A stretch of 53,354 nucleotides of DNA from a virus, in IMG/VR virus record IMGVR_UViG_3300031539_000043, positions 1 through 53,354 of that record. One strand, 5' to 3'. Of this stretch, positions 8,407-16,935 are shown in pieces (position 1 is the stretch's first letter; every line of letters begins with the position of its first letter). Under the pieces are notes generated by a model. It was not told the origin of the DNA and did not search any database. It was given only the letters and a program-made list of their open reading frames with translations. The position numbers and the translations under genes were made by a program.

Positions 8407-9462
8407 ATGATATTAGCAGAGAACTTTAAATTAAAAGAGTCTCTTTTATTTTTATTATCAATGAGAGAGACTCTTTGTTTATTAATAGATGAATCCAATA
8501 TCTCATATAGAAAAGAATTGAAGTCATTTATAATAAATGAAGCATCTGATTATCAAATAGTGTCTTTAATATTAGATGGTGAACTTCCGTTAAATGAAAC
8601 TCACCATTTTAATGAACTGGTTTTATTTGAAAGAATAAGAATAGAAGTTAAAGAAAATAAAAATCTTGTTTGTGAAATGTTTGGACTTGATATTTTTGAT
8701 GATGTTTCTAAAAAAGTTGATTCCGTTAGTCCGAAATTTTCTACAAGGAAACCTTTATTAGAAGTAGATGATGATAATCCATATAGTATAAAGAATATGC
8801 TAAAGAATGCTGGAAAACCATCAACTAAAGTCATGCCAAGCAAATATAAAATAGATCCTAAAATAAAAGATATGTTAGATTCTGCTAAAAAAGAAGTAGA
8901 TAAGCATCACGCTTCTTTTGATTTAAAACCTAAAGCTGATATAAGTAGTGTCTCAAAGACAATTCCAAAGATAATACCACAACAAACAAGATCAATGCCA
9001 TTAGTGAAAGGAGATGTTAATATAATACCACAACGAATAAAATCAACACCAGCACCTACCCATGATATAGTTAAGAAAACTGTTGGTTTGAGAGCTCAAA
9101 TTACCAAATCATTTAACGATCTTAAACATCAAGCAACATCAGCTACTAATGCAACAACATCGTTTGTTAAAGCTCATCCAGCTGAAATTGCTGGAGTTAT
9201 GTTAGCAGTATTAGCTATTTATGCAAGTGTTAAAATATATAAAAGATTTTATAGTCAAGCTGCTAGATCATGTTCTATATATAAGGGACAGAAAAAAACA
9301 ATTTGTATGAAAAAATTTCAACTTACAGGATATAAAGCACAACTTATGGATTTAAAGAAAGCATCTACTAAATGTGGTTTGACTAAAGATCCTGAAAAAT
9401 GTGTAAGAACAATAAAGAATAAAATGGATAAAATTAATAAAAAAATAAGTAAGGCTGTTTAG
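8407..9462 (+). CDS. Paralogous Cys-helix protein B (351 aa)
   Basis: A paralog of the preceding protein. The N-terminal 100 residues share 'ESLLFLLSMRETL' and 'INEASDYQIVSLIL'. A Pro/Lys-rich linker follows, with a near-repeat 'IIPQQTRSMP' and 'IIPQRIKSTP' (about 212-236 region). Then comes a hydrophobic segment (AGVMLAVLAIYASVKIYKRF), almost identical in design to the one in protein A. The C-terminal domain again has C-x10-C-x22-C-x8-C, including the shared 'CMKKFQ' and 'DPEKC'. The gene starts 10 bases after protein A with GAGGATATTAT-ATG. No known family is recognised. The duplication is old, because linkers are unrelated while both end domains are conserved. Confidence 0.85.
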   Translation: MILAENFKLKESLLFLLSMRETLCLLIDESNISYRKELKSFIINEASDYQIVSLILDGELPLNETHHFNELVLFERIRIEVKENKNLVCEMFGLDIFDDVSKKVDSVSPKFSTRKPLLEVDDDNPYSIKNMLKNAGKPSTKVMPSKYKIDPKIKDMLDSAKKEVDKHHASFDLKPKADISSVSKTIPKIIPQQTRSMPLVKGDVNIIPQRIKSTPAPTHDIVKKTVGLRAQITKSFNDLKHQATSATNATTSFVKAHPAEIAGVMLAVLAIYASVKIYKRFYSQAARSCSIYKGQKKTICMKKFQLTGYKAQLMDLKKASTKCGLTKDPEKCVRTIKNKMDKINKKISKAV

Positions 9463-9473
9463 AGGATAATACC

Positions 9474-9959
9474 GTGATTGGATTAAAAACAATCTGCACA
9501 GTTCTTGTGCATGAAAATAAAAATATTTCAAAAAATCAAAAGATAAATATATTGAAATATATTAAAGAAACATCTGATAGTGAAATTGAATCTCTATTTA
9601 AACCAGAAATGATAGAACAGATTGTTAAAGAAGATGTTACGGCACAAGCATTGGGAGCTTTATTAGGAGGGCCTTTTTGGGTATTGTGGAGAGCAATAGG
9701 AGCTACAATAAGTAAGAAAAGACGCTTATGTGGAACCCTTAGAATTAGTAACCAAAGAACAATGTGTATTCAAAGAGTTGCAATAGATGAGTTAAAGAAA
9801 AAGATTAATATGCTTTCTTCAGCTCTTGCTACTTGTAGAAAAACAGAAGATCCTGGTTTATGTAAAGATAGGGTAAATAATGCTATGCAGTCATTGAAAG
9901 AAAGACTTGATAAAAAAGAAGAAAAATTTAAATATAAATGGGGAAGTCAAAATAAATAA
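9474..9959 (+). CDS. Paralogous Cys-helix protein C (161 aa, GTG start)
   Basis: A shortened member of the same family. It starts with GTG at 9474, preceded by GAGGATAATACC. The N-terminal domain is reduced to about 50 residues and keeps the 'ETSDSEIESLF' match to 'NEASDYEIMYML' of protein A. A hydrophobic stretch follows (ALGALLGGPFWVLWRAIGA), then the four-cysteine tail C-x11-C-x22-C-x8-C with 'EDPGLC' matching 'DPEKC'. The long linker found in A and B is absent. Tandem location and matched cysteine spacing show common descent. The function is unknown. It may form hetero-oligomers with A and B. Confidence 0.8.
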   Translation: MIGLKTICTVLVHENKNISKNQKINILKYIKETSDSEIESLFKPEMIEQIVKEDVTAQALGALLGGPFWVLWRAIGATISKKRRLCGTLRISNQRTMCIQRVAIDELKKKINMLSSALATCRKTEDPGLCKDRVNNAMQSLKERLDKKEEKFKYKWGSQNK

Positions 9960-9991
9960 ATAATTAGATTTGAAAAGAAAGGAGATTTATT

Positions 9992-10780
9992 ATGTTTACA
10001 TCATTTGTTGATTTAAAGTATCCGGAATATGAAGTCATCACGCCTCAAACACATGATTCATATCACACCAAAACACTTAATGTTCAAGAGGAAGAACGAT
10101 TAAAAGCTAGTTTTTTAACACCATCAAAAATTACAGAACATTTAAATAAATGTATTTATGAATCATTAGTTAAAAAACCTGCTAAGATTAAAAATTATGA
10201 TGATTTTTTAAGGAATGTTACTTTAAAAGATCGGGATGCTCTTCTATATGGTTTATATCACATTACATATGAAGACATTAGAAATTATGAAATTAAATGT
10301 GGTGAATGTGGGAAAAATTATCAGGTATCAGTTAAAGCATCTGAAACCTTTAATTCACAATCTTACCCTGATAAAGATGTATTAAAGAAGAAAGTTGAAG
10401 TTACTTTACCTCTTTCAAAAGGCGTCACTGCAACAATTAAACAACCAACAATGTTTGATGAATTATTGGCATTTAAAACATTAGGAATGCAGCCAAATGC
10501 AAGTATTGATATTATAACAGAAACACTTGTTATAGATGATTTTAAACAACTTCCGGAAAATGGAGATATAATTGTTTGGAATGAACCCGGAGATATTATT
10601 GATGCTTATCTATCACTTCCTTCTAAAGATAAAAGAGCAATACACTCACAATATAGAAATACATTTGGTAAATATGGAATTGCATTAAAGATGAGAAGTG
10701 CATGTATTCATTGTGGACAAGAGGAGGACGTGGACCTTGATTTGGTCCAGAACTTTTTTCGTATGGTGTACTCAGTCTAA
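9992..10780 (+). CDS. Baseplate hub/assembly protein, T4 gp26-like, with two zinc knuckles
   Basis: 262 residues. The architecture resembles the T4-type baseplate protein family that includes gp26: an N-terminal segment with 'TPSKITEHLNKCIYESL', a zinc knuckle 'IKCGECGKNYQ' near residue 103, a central 'TIKQPTMFDELLAF' segment and a second knuckle 'ACIHCGQEEDVDLD' near 239, followed by 'VQNFFRMVYS'. The two CxxC pairs together could bind one zinc. In T4 the corresponding protein acts in hub assembly. It lies directly upstream of the gp25 gene, as expected for a baseplate cluster. The C-terminus ends abruptly at a TAA, while coding-like sequence continues in the +1 frame (see the next entry), so the full product may be a frameshift fusion. 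The family call is moderate. Confidence 0.55.
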   Translation: MFTSFVDLKYPEYEVITPQTHDSYHTKTLNVQEEERLKASFLTPSKITEHLNKCIYESLVKKPAKIKNYDDFLRNVTLKDRDALLYGLYHITYEDIRNYEIKCGECGKNYQVSVKASETFNSQSYPDKDVLKKKVEVTLPLSKGVTATIKQPTMFDELLAFKTLGMQPNASIDIITETLVIDDFKQLPENGDIIVWNEPGDIIDAYLSLPSKDKRAIHSQYRNTFGKYGIALKMRSACIHCGQEEDVDLDLVQNFFRMVYSV

Positions 10781-10970
10781 TTTACAAAATAAATTTCGAG
10801 AAGAGTTAGAGGAAAATATTTTTGCATGTATGGAAATGAGTCATCAATCATATTATCATGTTTCTTTGATGCCTCTTCAGCGTTTTTATAATTATCTTAA
10901 GTGGAAATCAAAACTTGAAGAAGATAGAAGAAAAACTATAGAAGAGCATGTTGGAAATCTAGGAGGTTAA
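10698..10970 (+). CDS. Downstream reading frame, possibly expressed by +1 frameshift from the gp26-like gene
   Basis: This frame is open from an ATG at 10698, but the first 27 codons look like a shadow of the overlapping gene. Protein-like sequence begins at about 10773 (QSNLQNKFREELEEN) and includes 'MEMSHQSYYHVSLMP', 'RFYNYLKWKSKLEED' and a charged tail. It runs to 10970, four bases before the gp25 start. No ribosome binding site is near an internal ATG (10830). The frame is +1 relative to the upstream gene, and a TTT-TTT-CGT run sits in the overlap. Separate translation, a programmed +1 frameshift, or a one-base change that split a longer gene are all possible. The acidic, helical product is reminiscent of tail assembly chaperone extensions. 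Confidence 0.5.
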   Translation: MHVFIVDKRRTWTLIWSRTFFVWCTQSNLQNKFREELEENIFACMEMSHQSYYHVSLMPLQRFYNYLKWKSKLEEDRRKTIEEHVGNLGG

Positions 10971-10974
10971 TTAA

Positions 10975-11412
10975 ATGGCAAATTTGTTAGATAGATTTAA
11001 AAATAGCGTTATTGGATCTGACAATAAGATTCGAGATTATTTGCCAAATATTGAAGCAAAAGGAGATTTTCAATCTACTGTAGATCTTAATGTTATAATT
11101 AATTCATGGAGAAACATTTTATTAACTCCACGAAGGAATTATCCATTTGATCCTGAATATGGTAGTGATTTGTATAAAATGGTTTTTGACCCATTAGATG
11201 AGGTAACCATTCAAAGAATTGAGGAGGAAATATATAATTCTATTCAAATATATGATAATAGAGCTTTTATTGAAGATGTAGATATAAAATATTTAAAATT
11301 TGAAAAGGGAGTTTCCATTGATATATATGTTGATTATAAAGGAGATAAAGGAATCTTATCTATTATATTAAATGAGCAAATATTTTCTGGTCTTCTAACT
11401 GCGGAGGGGTAG
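10975..11412 (+). CDS. Baseplate wedge protein, gp25-like
   Basis: 145 residues, the typical size of gp25/gpW-family baseplate proteins. The family core is clear: 'INSWRNILLTPRRNYPFDPEYGSDL' (about residues 41-65), followed by 'YKMVFDPLDEVTIQRIEEEI' and a C-terminal beta-strand region (VSIDIYVDYKGD). In T4, gp25 is a lysozyme-like wedge protein that joins gp6 and gp53 and initiates sheath assembly at the baseplate. It follows the gp26-like gene and is preceded by GGAGGTTAATTAA, a strong ribosome binding site. It precedes the gp6-like gene with one gene between, as in many contractile tail clusters. Confidence 0.9.
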   Translation: MANLLDRFKNSVIGSDNKIRDYLPNIEAKGDFQSTVDLNVIINSWRNILLTPRRNYPFDPEYGSDLYKMVFDPLDEVTIQRIEEEIYNSIQIYDNRAFIEDVDIKYLKFEKGVSIDIYVDYKGDKGILSIILNEQIFSGLLTAEG

Positions 11413-11416
11413 TTTA

Positions 11417-12079
11417 TTGAGTTTAGATACAATACAAAAATATCAACGAGTGTATGAATATATATCCGATTATCATAGACTTCTGTATGATTTTTATAGT
11501 AAGCATGCTGTTTCATTTTTAGTTACATACTATCATCTTAATATTGATGAAACTATTTGGGATGATAATAAATTACTTGGCGGATCTTATGAAGACTTTG
11601 GAACATTATCGGGAGTGAAGTATGATAAGATATTATTATTGCCAGTGTATTTTATGGAAGATGTAGCAACTGCTTTTGATGGTCAGGAAATTGGATATGT
11701 TAAAGATGGAAATACATCATTAACTATTCCGAGCACTTATGGGTTTGTGCCATATCCTGGAGATATAATAAAATTTGATCAAACATTTTTAAGGCAAACA
11801 AATGATACATATCCCCTTTTTAGAATAGAAGGAATTGAAAAATCAGTTAATACTGATTATACATTTTGGAAATTAACAGCCCATAAATATCAAAGTCGTA
11901 CTACAACAAATATTGAGGAACAACAACTAAATAGAGTTTTAACATTTTTAGATTATGATAAAAAGATCCATTTGTTAGATGATAGTTCATATCTTACTAG
12001 ATTGCTTGTTAAGAATGAAAGTCTCAGAGCAACTTTAAAAAATTTATATGATGATAACAGTGGACTTTACTTTATTTAA
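11417..12079 (+). CDS. Probable baseplate/tail structural protein (220 aa, TTG start)
   Basis: Starts with TTG at 11417, four bases after the gp25 stop, with GGAGGGG just upstream. The protein has an N-terminal helical part (IQKYQRVYEYISDYHRLLYDF) and a beta-rich centre with 'GFVPYPGDIIKFDQTF' and 'YTFWKLTAHKYQSRT'. It ends 'YDDNSGLYFI'. I do not recognise the family. It does not look like T4 gp53. Its position between gp25 and gp6 genes makes a structural role in the baseplate wedge or tail the best inference. Confidence 0.75.
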   Translation: MSLDTIQKYQRVYEYISDYHRLLYDFYSKHAVSFLVTYYHLNIDETIWDDNKLLGGSYEDFGTLSGVKYDKILLLPVYFMEDVATAFDGQEIGYVKDGNTSLTIPSTYGFVPYPGDIIKFDQTFLRQTNDTYPLFRIEGIEKSVNTDYTFWKLTAHKYQSRTTTNIEEQQLNRVLTFLDYDKKIHLLDDSSYLTRLLVKNESLRATLKNLYDDNSGLYFI

Positions 12080-12096
12080 TTAAGGAAATATAACAT

Positions 12097-14553
12097 ATGA
12101 CTGATACAAGTTTATCAAATCAAATTTTTCTTTCAAGAAATGAGATAAAGAATCAAATTATAACTTTTTTACAATCCTACCTTGAATTAGAGAATGTTGA
12201 TTTGGTTAAATCATCATTTCTTTCTTTTCTTATTGAGGTTTTAGCGATTTTAACAAGTAACACTTTATTTTATCAAATATCAACATACAAAGAATTTTTC
12301 CTTACCAAAGCTCAATTACCGGAATCTATTTTAAATCTATCCTCATTTTTAGGTTATACTGCAAATGAGGCTACTCCAGCAACAGTAAATATTTTAATCA
12401 CAATGCCATTTGGTTTTACAGATTCACCTACAGAATTTACAATTCCAGAAGGAGCTGTTTTTAAAAGTTCAGATATAGAATTTAAAACATATTATATAAC
12501 AACAATTACAGTAACTGATAATTTAACTGTTTCTATTAATATTCAAGAAGGAAACAAAACATATAACTTACCTATTAGCATTGATACTGTTGAAGATAAC
12601 TTTTCATTTTTATTACCTGTAAAGCAAGTTAAAGTTGATATTCAGGAATTTCAAGTTGATGCTGATTTACAAACTTATCAATTTTATGATCAAGAAGTTG
12701 AATTGGATGGTCAAATGTCAAGTTTACTTGTTGAAGTTCAGGAAGCATCTTCTACATCTTGGACTACATATACAAAATTTAATAGTTTATTTTTGATGGA
12801 TAATAATGATCTAGGTTATGTTTCTTCTAGAAGTGATACTGGTCTTAGAATATCATTTGGTAATGGTCTTAATGGAGTTCAACCTCCACCAGGTGGTAGA
12901 ATAAGAGTAACCACTAATTTAACAAAAGGATTAGATGGGAATGTAATTGCTGGAGCAATTACAAGCGGAGATAGAATTTATAATACAACTTTAGCAGGAA
13001 TAACACAACTTGTTAGTTATACTGTTCTTAATATATCAGCAGCAGTTAATGGGGCAGATGAAGAATCATTAGAATCAATAAGATCAAATGCAATTATTAA
13101 TTTAACAGCTTTAAGTAGAGTTGTTTCTGGAGGTGATTTTACAAATATTGATACTATTATTCAAGATTCAACTCTTGGAGCAAACTCTTTGCCTATATTA
13201 AAACGATCGGATCTTAAAGTAAATGAAATTAGTTTATTTACAACATTGTTTTTCAATGGTTCTATTGTACCTACCAGAGATGCCTTTCAAGAATTTACCT
13301 CAACATATATTCCAAGGCAAACTATTGTAACTGTCAATGGAACTCAATTTTATACTATTTTTGATATGGCTATTGATCCTTTAAATTCTGTAGCAAATTA
13401 TGATTATATTTTATTTGAACTTGAACTAATTCCTAGTTTAACTACTACATTTGATACTGATTATGATATGCAAGCAACTAAATTAGTTTCTAAACGAGAA
13501 GGTCAAAAAGCTATATATGAACTTACTTATACTTCAACAGAAGTAGATGTTGGAACAACAACCTGTGAAATGGAAATTGTTGAAGTTGGTGCAAAATATT
13601 CAATGATTAATGATACAACTGGAGCGTTTGTTTTTGAATTTGCAAATTATGTAATTGTTCCTGCTGGAGAATTAACATATAGATTTCATATTTCAAATTC
13701 GTTAGGATTAGTATCTACATATTCAACACAATTTACATTTAGAAAATCTTTAAGAGATTTTACTATGTCGGATGTTGTGGTTCAGGATTCCACTGGATAT
13801 ATTGTATATGATATACCAGTGGTAAAAAAGAGTTATTACGATGGTATTAATCAACGTGATTTTGAATTACAAGTTCTACAAGAATTAATGAATAAAGCTA
13901 CGTTTGAAGATTATAGAATGTTGACAGATTTTATTAGTTTAAAGTTCGGTAATACAACTGGAAGTATGACTAATATGCAATTAAACACAACTAATAAAAC
14001 AATTGTATCTATACTTTCAGACCCACCTTCTTTATGCAATACTGGTGACATATATATTGTAGGAAGGGGTACTGGAGCTTGGAATGGATATAATAATTAT
14101 TTTGCAACCTGTGTAGATTCAACTGCAGGTACATGGTCTTTTCTAGAACCTAATCCAGATCAAATGGTTCTAATTCAAAGTGATAGTAATAAGTATATTT
14201 TTTCAGAATCTGGATGGGTTATTCCTAATTATACTATTCCTCTTGAGATTGAGGTTGATGTTTTTAAAGATTCATCTTATAGTGGGTCTCTTGGAGATTT
14301 AACAAGTGCTATAAGAAATGCTATATATAGTGCATTTTCCAATAGGTTTGGTATTAACGTTAATATTTTTAGATCTGAAATTATTGATGTTATTCAAGAA
14401 GTTACTGGAGTTGAAAGATGTAGAATAGTAAAACCAAAATCTTCTATCTTTTTTGATTATGATATTAACAATTTCACACAAACACAATTATTAGAATTTT
14501 CTCCAGAATATATTTATTTTACATCATCAAATATTTCTGTTAGGGTTTTTTAA
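12097..14553 (+). CDS. Baseplate wedge protein, gp6/baseplate J-like (818 aa)
   Basis: Large wedge protein. The N-terminal domain has the gp6 hallmark: a helical region (SSFLSFLIEVLAILTSNTLFYQ) followed by 'KEFFLTKAQLPESILNLSSFLGYTANEATPA', then beta-sandwich domains including 'FTIPEGAVFKSSDIEFKTYY'. The middle has 'ISFGNGLNGVQPPPGGRIRV' and 'GADEESLESIRSNA', shared with baseplate J proteins. The C-terminal third includes an 'AIRNAIYSAFSNRFGINVNIFRSEIIDVIQEVTGVERCRI' helix pair, as in gp6. In T4 dimers of gp6 form the ring that holds the wedges together. Strand-rich insertions make it longer than T4 gp6 (660 aa). The ribosome binding site AAGGAAATATAAC-ATG is adequate. Confidence 0.9.
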   Translation: MTDTSLSNQIFLSRNEIKNQIITFLQSYLELENVDLVKSSFLSFLIEVLAILTSNTLFYQISTYKEFFLTKAQLPESILNLSSFLGYTANEATPATVNILITMPFGFTDSPTEFTIPEGAVFKSSDIEFKTYYITTITVTDNLTVSINIQEGNKTYNLPISIDTVEDNFSFLLPVKQVKVDIQEFQVDADLQTYQFYDQEVELDGQMSSLLVEVQEASSTSWTTYTKFNSLFLMDNNDLGYVSSRSDTGLRISFGNGLNGVQPPPGGRIRVTTNLTKGLDGNVIAGAITSGDRIYNTTLAGITQLVSYTVLNISAAVNGADEESLESIRSNAIINLTALSRVVSGGDFTNIDTIIQDSTLGANSLPILKRSDLKVNEISLFTTLFFNGSIVPTRDAFQEFTSTYIPRQTIVTVNGTQFYTIFDMAIDPLNSVANYDYILFELELIPSLTTTFDTDYDMQATKLVSKREGQKAIYELTYTSTEVDVGTTTCEMEIVEVGAKYSMINDTTGAFVFEFANYVIVPAGELTYRFHISNSLGLVSTYSTQFTFRKSLRDFTMSDVVVQDSTGYIVYDIPVVKKSYYDGINQRDFELQVLQELMNKATFEDYRMLTDFISLKFGNTTGSMTNMQLNTTNKTIVSILSDPPSLCNTGDIYIVGRGTGAWNGYNNYFATCVDSTAGTWSFLEPNPDQMVLIQSDSNKYIFSESGWVIPNYTIPLEIEVDVFKDSSYSGSLGDLTSAIRNAIYSAFSNRFGINVNIFRSEIIDVIQEVTGVERCRIVKPKSSIFFDYDINNFTQTQLLEFSPEYIYFTSSNISVRVF

Positions 14554-14556
14554 ATT

Positions 14557-15669
14557 ATGCATATACTTTTAAAAGAAGCAAAAGTTGACAAATCAAAATT
14601 AAAAAGATTAATTACTCAATTAGCTGCTGGGGAATTATCTAAATTATCAGAACCATGTTATTACTCACCATTAAAGGGACCTTATTTCCAATTATTATCT
14701 GCAGCTGGTTTAACTGAAAAACAAGTAAAAAAGTTTATTGAAAGATTTTATAAAGATCATCCAGCAAGAAAATGGAAAACACAAACTGTTGTTCCCACCA
14801 ATCTACTATTATTTATTATGTATTATTTTTTAAAGGAAAGAGACCAGGCTGGATATTCTATGACGTTGACATATCTTTTAATAAGATACTATTCTAATTT
14901 AATGAATAAACATATTAAATATTGTAATCCCAATGTTTTTAGATATACCCTTGAACATCTAACTAAAACACATTTATTTATAAGAGAAAAAACTATTGCC
15001 AACGGACTTTATTTTCTATCTAACCAGATTCAATTAAGATGGACTAAATATATAAGGGATTGTGCAGAAGTGAATAGTATTGTTAGATTTATTGGTGAAG
15101 CAAGACATAGAGTTGCTCAAAGTGTTAGAAGTTTTGCACAAAATTATTATAAAGCAAGTAAAGAAGGTGGGTCTATTAAAACACAACTTGAACCAACTGA
15201 AGATGATGGTATGTTTCAATATAAAGTTTTAGAAAAAGGTAAGAGAGCTATTGAAGAAGTAACGAAGAAGATATGTATATATAAATTTGTAGATAAGAAA
15301 GCGATTGAGGATGCTAAGAAATTAACAAAAATAAGATCTTCGATTGCAGTATTAATTTCTAATTCAATTACTGATTTAAAATACAATGAAGATATTAAAA
15401 TGATATTACATTTATTTATTAAAGATCTTGATAATGTTAATTCTTTATGTGGTTCAGGGTTTGTTAAATATGTTAGAAAATTAATGGCAATCAAGAGAAC
15501 TAAATCTAATGTATATTTTAAACAACAAATTAATCTTTTATTAGAAAAGGTTTTAAATGATATTAAATATCAAGAATGGTATTCAGGTTTAACAAATCAA
15601 ACTAGATTTATAGTTAATTCATATTTTGCATTCTATTTAACTATGCTATTACGAAATAATATTTGTTAA
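14557..15669 (+). CDS. Hypothetical protein, probably tail/virion-associated (370 aa)
   Basis: Begins 4 bases after the gp6-like stop (ATG at 14557). The protein is basic and almost entirely helical: 'LKRLITQLAAGELSKLSEPCYYSPL', then 'LTEKQVKKFIERFYKDHPARKW', 'LTYLLIRYYSNLMNKHIKYC', and repeated Lys/Ile-rich helices to the C-terminus. The hydrophobic C-terminal end (FIVNSYFAFYLTMLLRNNIC) could associate with a membrane or another protein. I do not recognise a family. It is the last gene of the plus-strand tail group, and its stop codon overlaps that of the convergent gene on the other strand. Confidence 0.8.
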   Translation: MHILLKEAKVDKSKLKRLITQLAAGELSKLSEPCYYSPLKGPYFQLLSAAGLTEKQVKKFIERFYKDHPARKWKTQTVVPTNLLLFIMYYFLKERDQAGYSMTLTYLLIRYYSNLMNKHIKYCNPNVFRYTLEHLTKTHLFIREKTIANGLYFLSNQIQLRWTKYIRDCAEVNSIVRFIGEARHRVAQSVRSFAQNYYKASKEGGSIKTQLEPTEDDGMFQYKVLEKGKRAIEEVTKKICIYKFVDKKAIEDAKKLTKIRSSIAVLISNSITDLKYNEDIKMILHLFIKDLDNVNSLCGSGFVKYVRKLMAIKRTKSNVYFKQQINLLLEKVLNDIKYQEWYSGLTNQTRFIVNSYFAFYLTMLLRNNIC

Positions 15670-16826
15670 ATATTTGGATAATCAATCATTAAAGTATCAG
15701 CTATATTTTTTTTATCTGGATCAACTCTTGCTTGACGTGAGCCAGTTTCATAATCTGTAGCAGTGCCTGCAAGTTTTGAAGTTGAAGATTTTCTAGTTGT
15801 ATTTGTTACTGATTCTCCTAAACGATCATAAACTGGTTTCTTTTCACCCTGCATTATTTTAAGATATTTTCTCAATGTTGGTCTTGCTGGGTTTGCACTA
15901 TGACTTGCAAGCATACTATTATATAAACTTCCAAAATCAATTCTAACATCAACCATTGCCAATCTTTGATTATATGCTATACTTTGTTGATCCCCACCTT
16001 TAATAATTGTAATACCGGCAATATATGCAGGATCTAAATCAAAAATTCCAGGTGCTTTAACTTTATGTAAAAGTGGCCAATTATATGATGCCCCATCTTC
16101 TGAAATTGGAATTCCTAATAACATAAGTGCAGCAATAGGACCAACTATATATTTATTTGTATCTATTCCACTTTTTGGATTTGGATTATATAAACGTATG
16201 GTCATTGTATATGAGGGAGTAAATGAACTTGTTTTCCAAACTTGAGGAAAGTCAATTCTTGCTCCAGCAGCTAAACGATCTACTAAATTTATCCCACTAA
16301 CTATACTTTTCCCCCCTGACATTCCTTGAAGAGCCCCCATTAAATCTTTTGCCCATCCTCCAGCCATGCCCATACCAGATCCGATAGCTCCAGCGACGCC
16401 ACCTTTACCTTTTAGTTTCTTTTGAATTTTACCAAAAGATTCAGTTGCAGATCTAGACCCCATGAATTGATTTAGAGCAGCGGCACCTTCTGAAACAACA
16501 TCTGTCATTTTTTGTAAAAAATTTTCTCCATATTCATTTTGAAATGTATCAGTTGGAAAACTATCAGCTAGAAAAGCAACTTTAAGGGATTTTGTTCCAG
16601 TTTCAAAATCAAAACCATGAGAATTTAAAAGACTTTTATATTGAGCCCACGCATCACCTAATGTGTATATATCAAGTCCTGCTTGGAATGACGGAATTGA
16701 AGGTCTAATGTCTGCAATTGGCATAGCGTTGAGCATTACAGCATTTGTCCGAGGTTCTAAATTCAAAGGAGGCATTCCTATAATATTTGGTATTTTTATT
16801 AAAGCATTGTTTGATTGTTTTGCCAT
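15666..16826 (-). CDS. Baseplate/tail-tube initiator-like protein (gp48/gp54-like)
   Basis: 386 residues. The C-terminal half has features of T4 gp48/gp54-type proteins that cap the baseplate and start tube polymerisation: 'YTMTIRLYNPNP', 'YIVGPIAALMLLGIP', 'PGIFDLDPAYIAGITIIKGG' and 'NQRLAMVDVRIDFGSLYNSML'. The N-terminal part has a Gly/Ala-rich stretch (GGVAGAIGSGMGMAGG) that could be a flexible or membrane-facing segment. The gene is preceded by GAGGATATATAA-ATG. It lies downstream of the tape measure gene, with a T4-late-like promoter motif between. Its stop overlaps the stop of the convergent gene at 15666-15669. The family call rests on pattern recognition and is moderate. Confidence 0.6.
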   Translation of the reverse strand: MAKQSNNALIKIPNIIGMPPLNLEPRTNAVMLNAMPIADIRPSIPSFQAGLDIYTLGDAWAQYKSLLNSHGFDFETGTKSLKVAFLADSFPTDTFQNEYGENFLQKMTDVVSEGAAALNQFMGSRSATESFGKIQKKLKGKGGVAGAIGSGMGMAGGWAKDLMGALQGMSGGKSIVSGINLVDRLAAGARIDFPQVWKTSSFTPSYTMTIRLYNPNPKSGIDTNKYIVGPIAALMLLGIPISEDGASYNWPLLHKVKAPGIFDLDPAYIAGITIIKGGDQQSIAYNQRLAMVDVRIDFGSLYNSMLASHSANPARPTLRKYLKIMQGEKKPVYDRLGESVTNTTRKSSTSKLAGTATDYETGSRQARVDPDKKNIADTLMIDYPNI

Positions 16827-16935
16827 TTATATATCCTCTAATGTTTGATTTAAAAATTTTTATAATTCTGTAATACAGACTATTTTACTAGCTTGCCTGT
16901 TGAATGTCTATATTTATAATGACATTTTCATATCA
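16827..16935 (-). promoter_or_regulatory. Promoter region with T4-late-like TATAAATA and inverted repeats
   Basis: Minus-strand leader of the gp48/gp54-like gene. The octamer TATAAATA lies at 16911-16918 on the minus strand, identical to the T4 late-promoter consensus, and is framed by an inverted repeat AATGTC/GACATT (16903-16908 and 16921-16926). A second perfect short palindrome (TCTGT/ACAGA) lies at 16867-16879. Whether host or phage RNA polymerase uses this is unknown. Confidence 0.45.

Noticed and set aside
9992-10780. -1 frameshift at the TTTTTT run in the gp26-like gene
   Set aside because: The continuing frame is +1 relative to the gene, and no X-XXY-YYZ heptamer is in phase, so only +1 slippage or a split gene is considered.
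11417-12079. T4 gp53 or gp8 homolog from its position between gp25 and gp6
   Set aside because: The sequence does not match the parts of gp53 I know; position alone is not enough to assign it.
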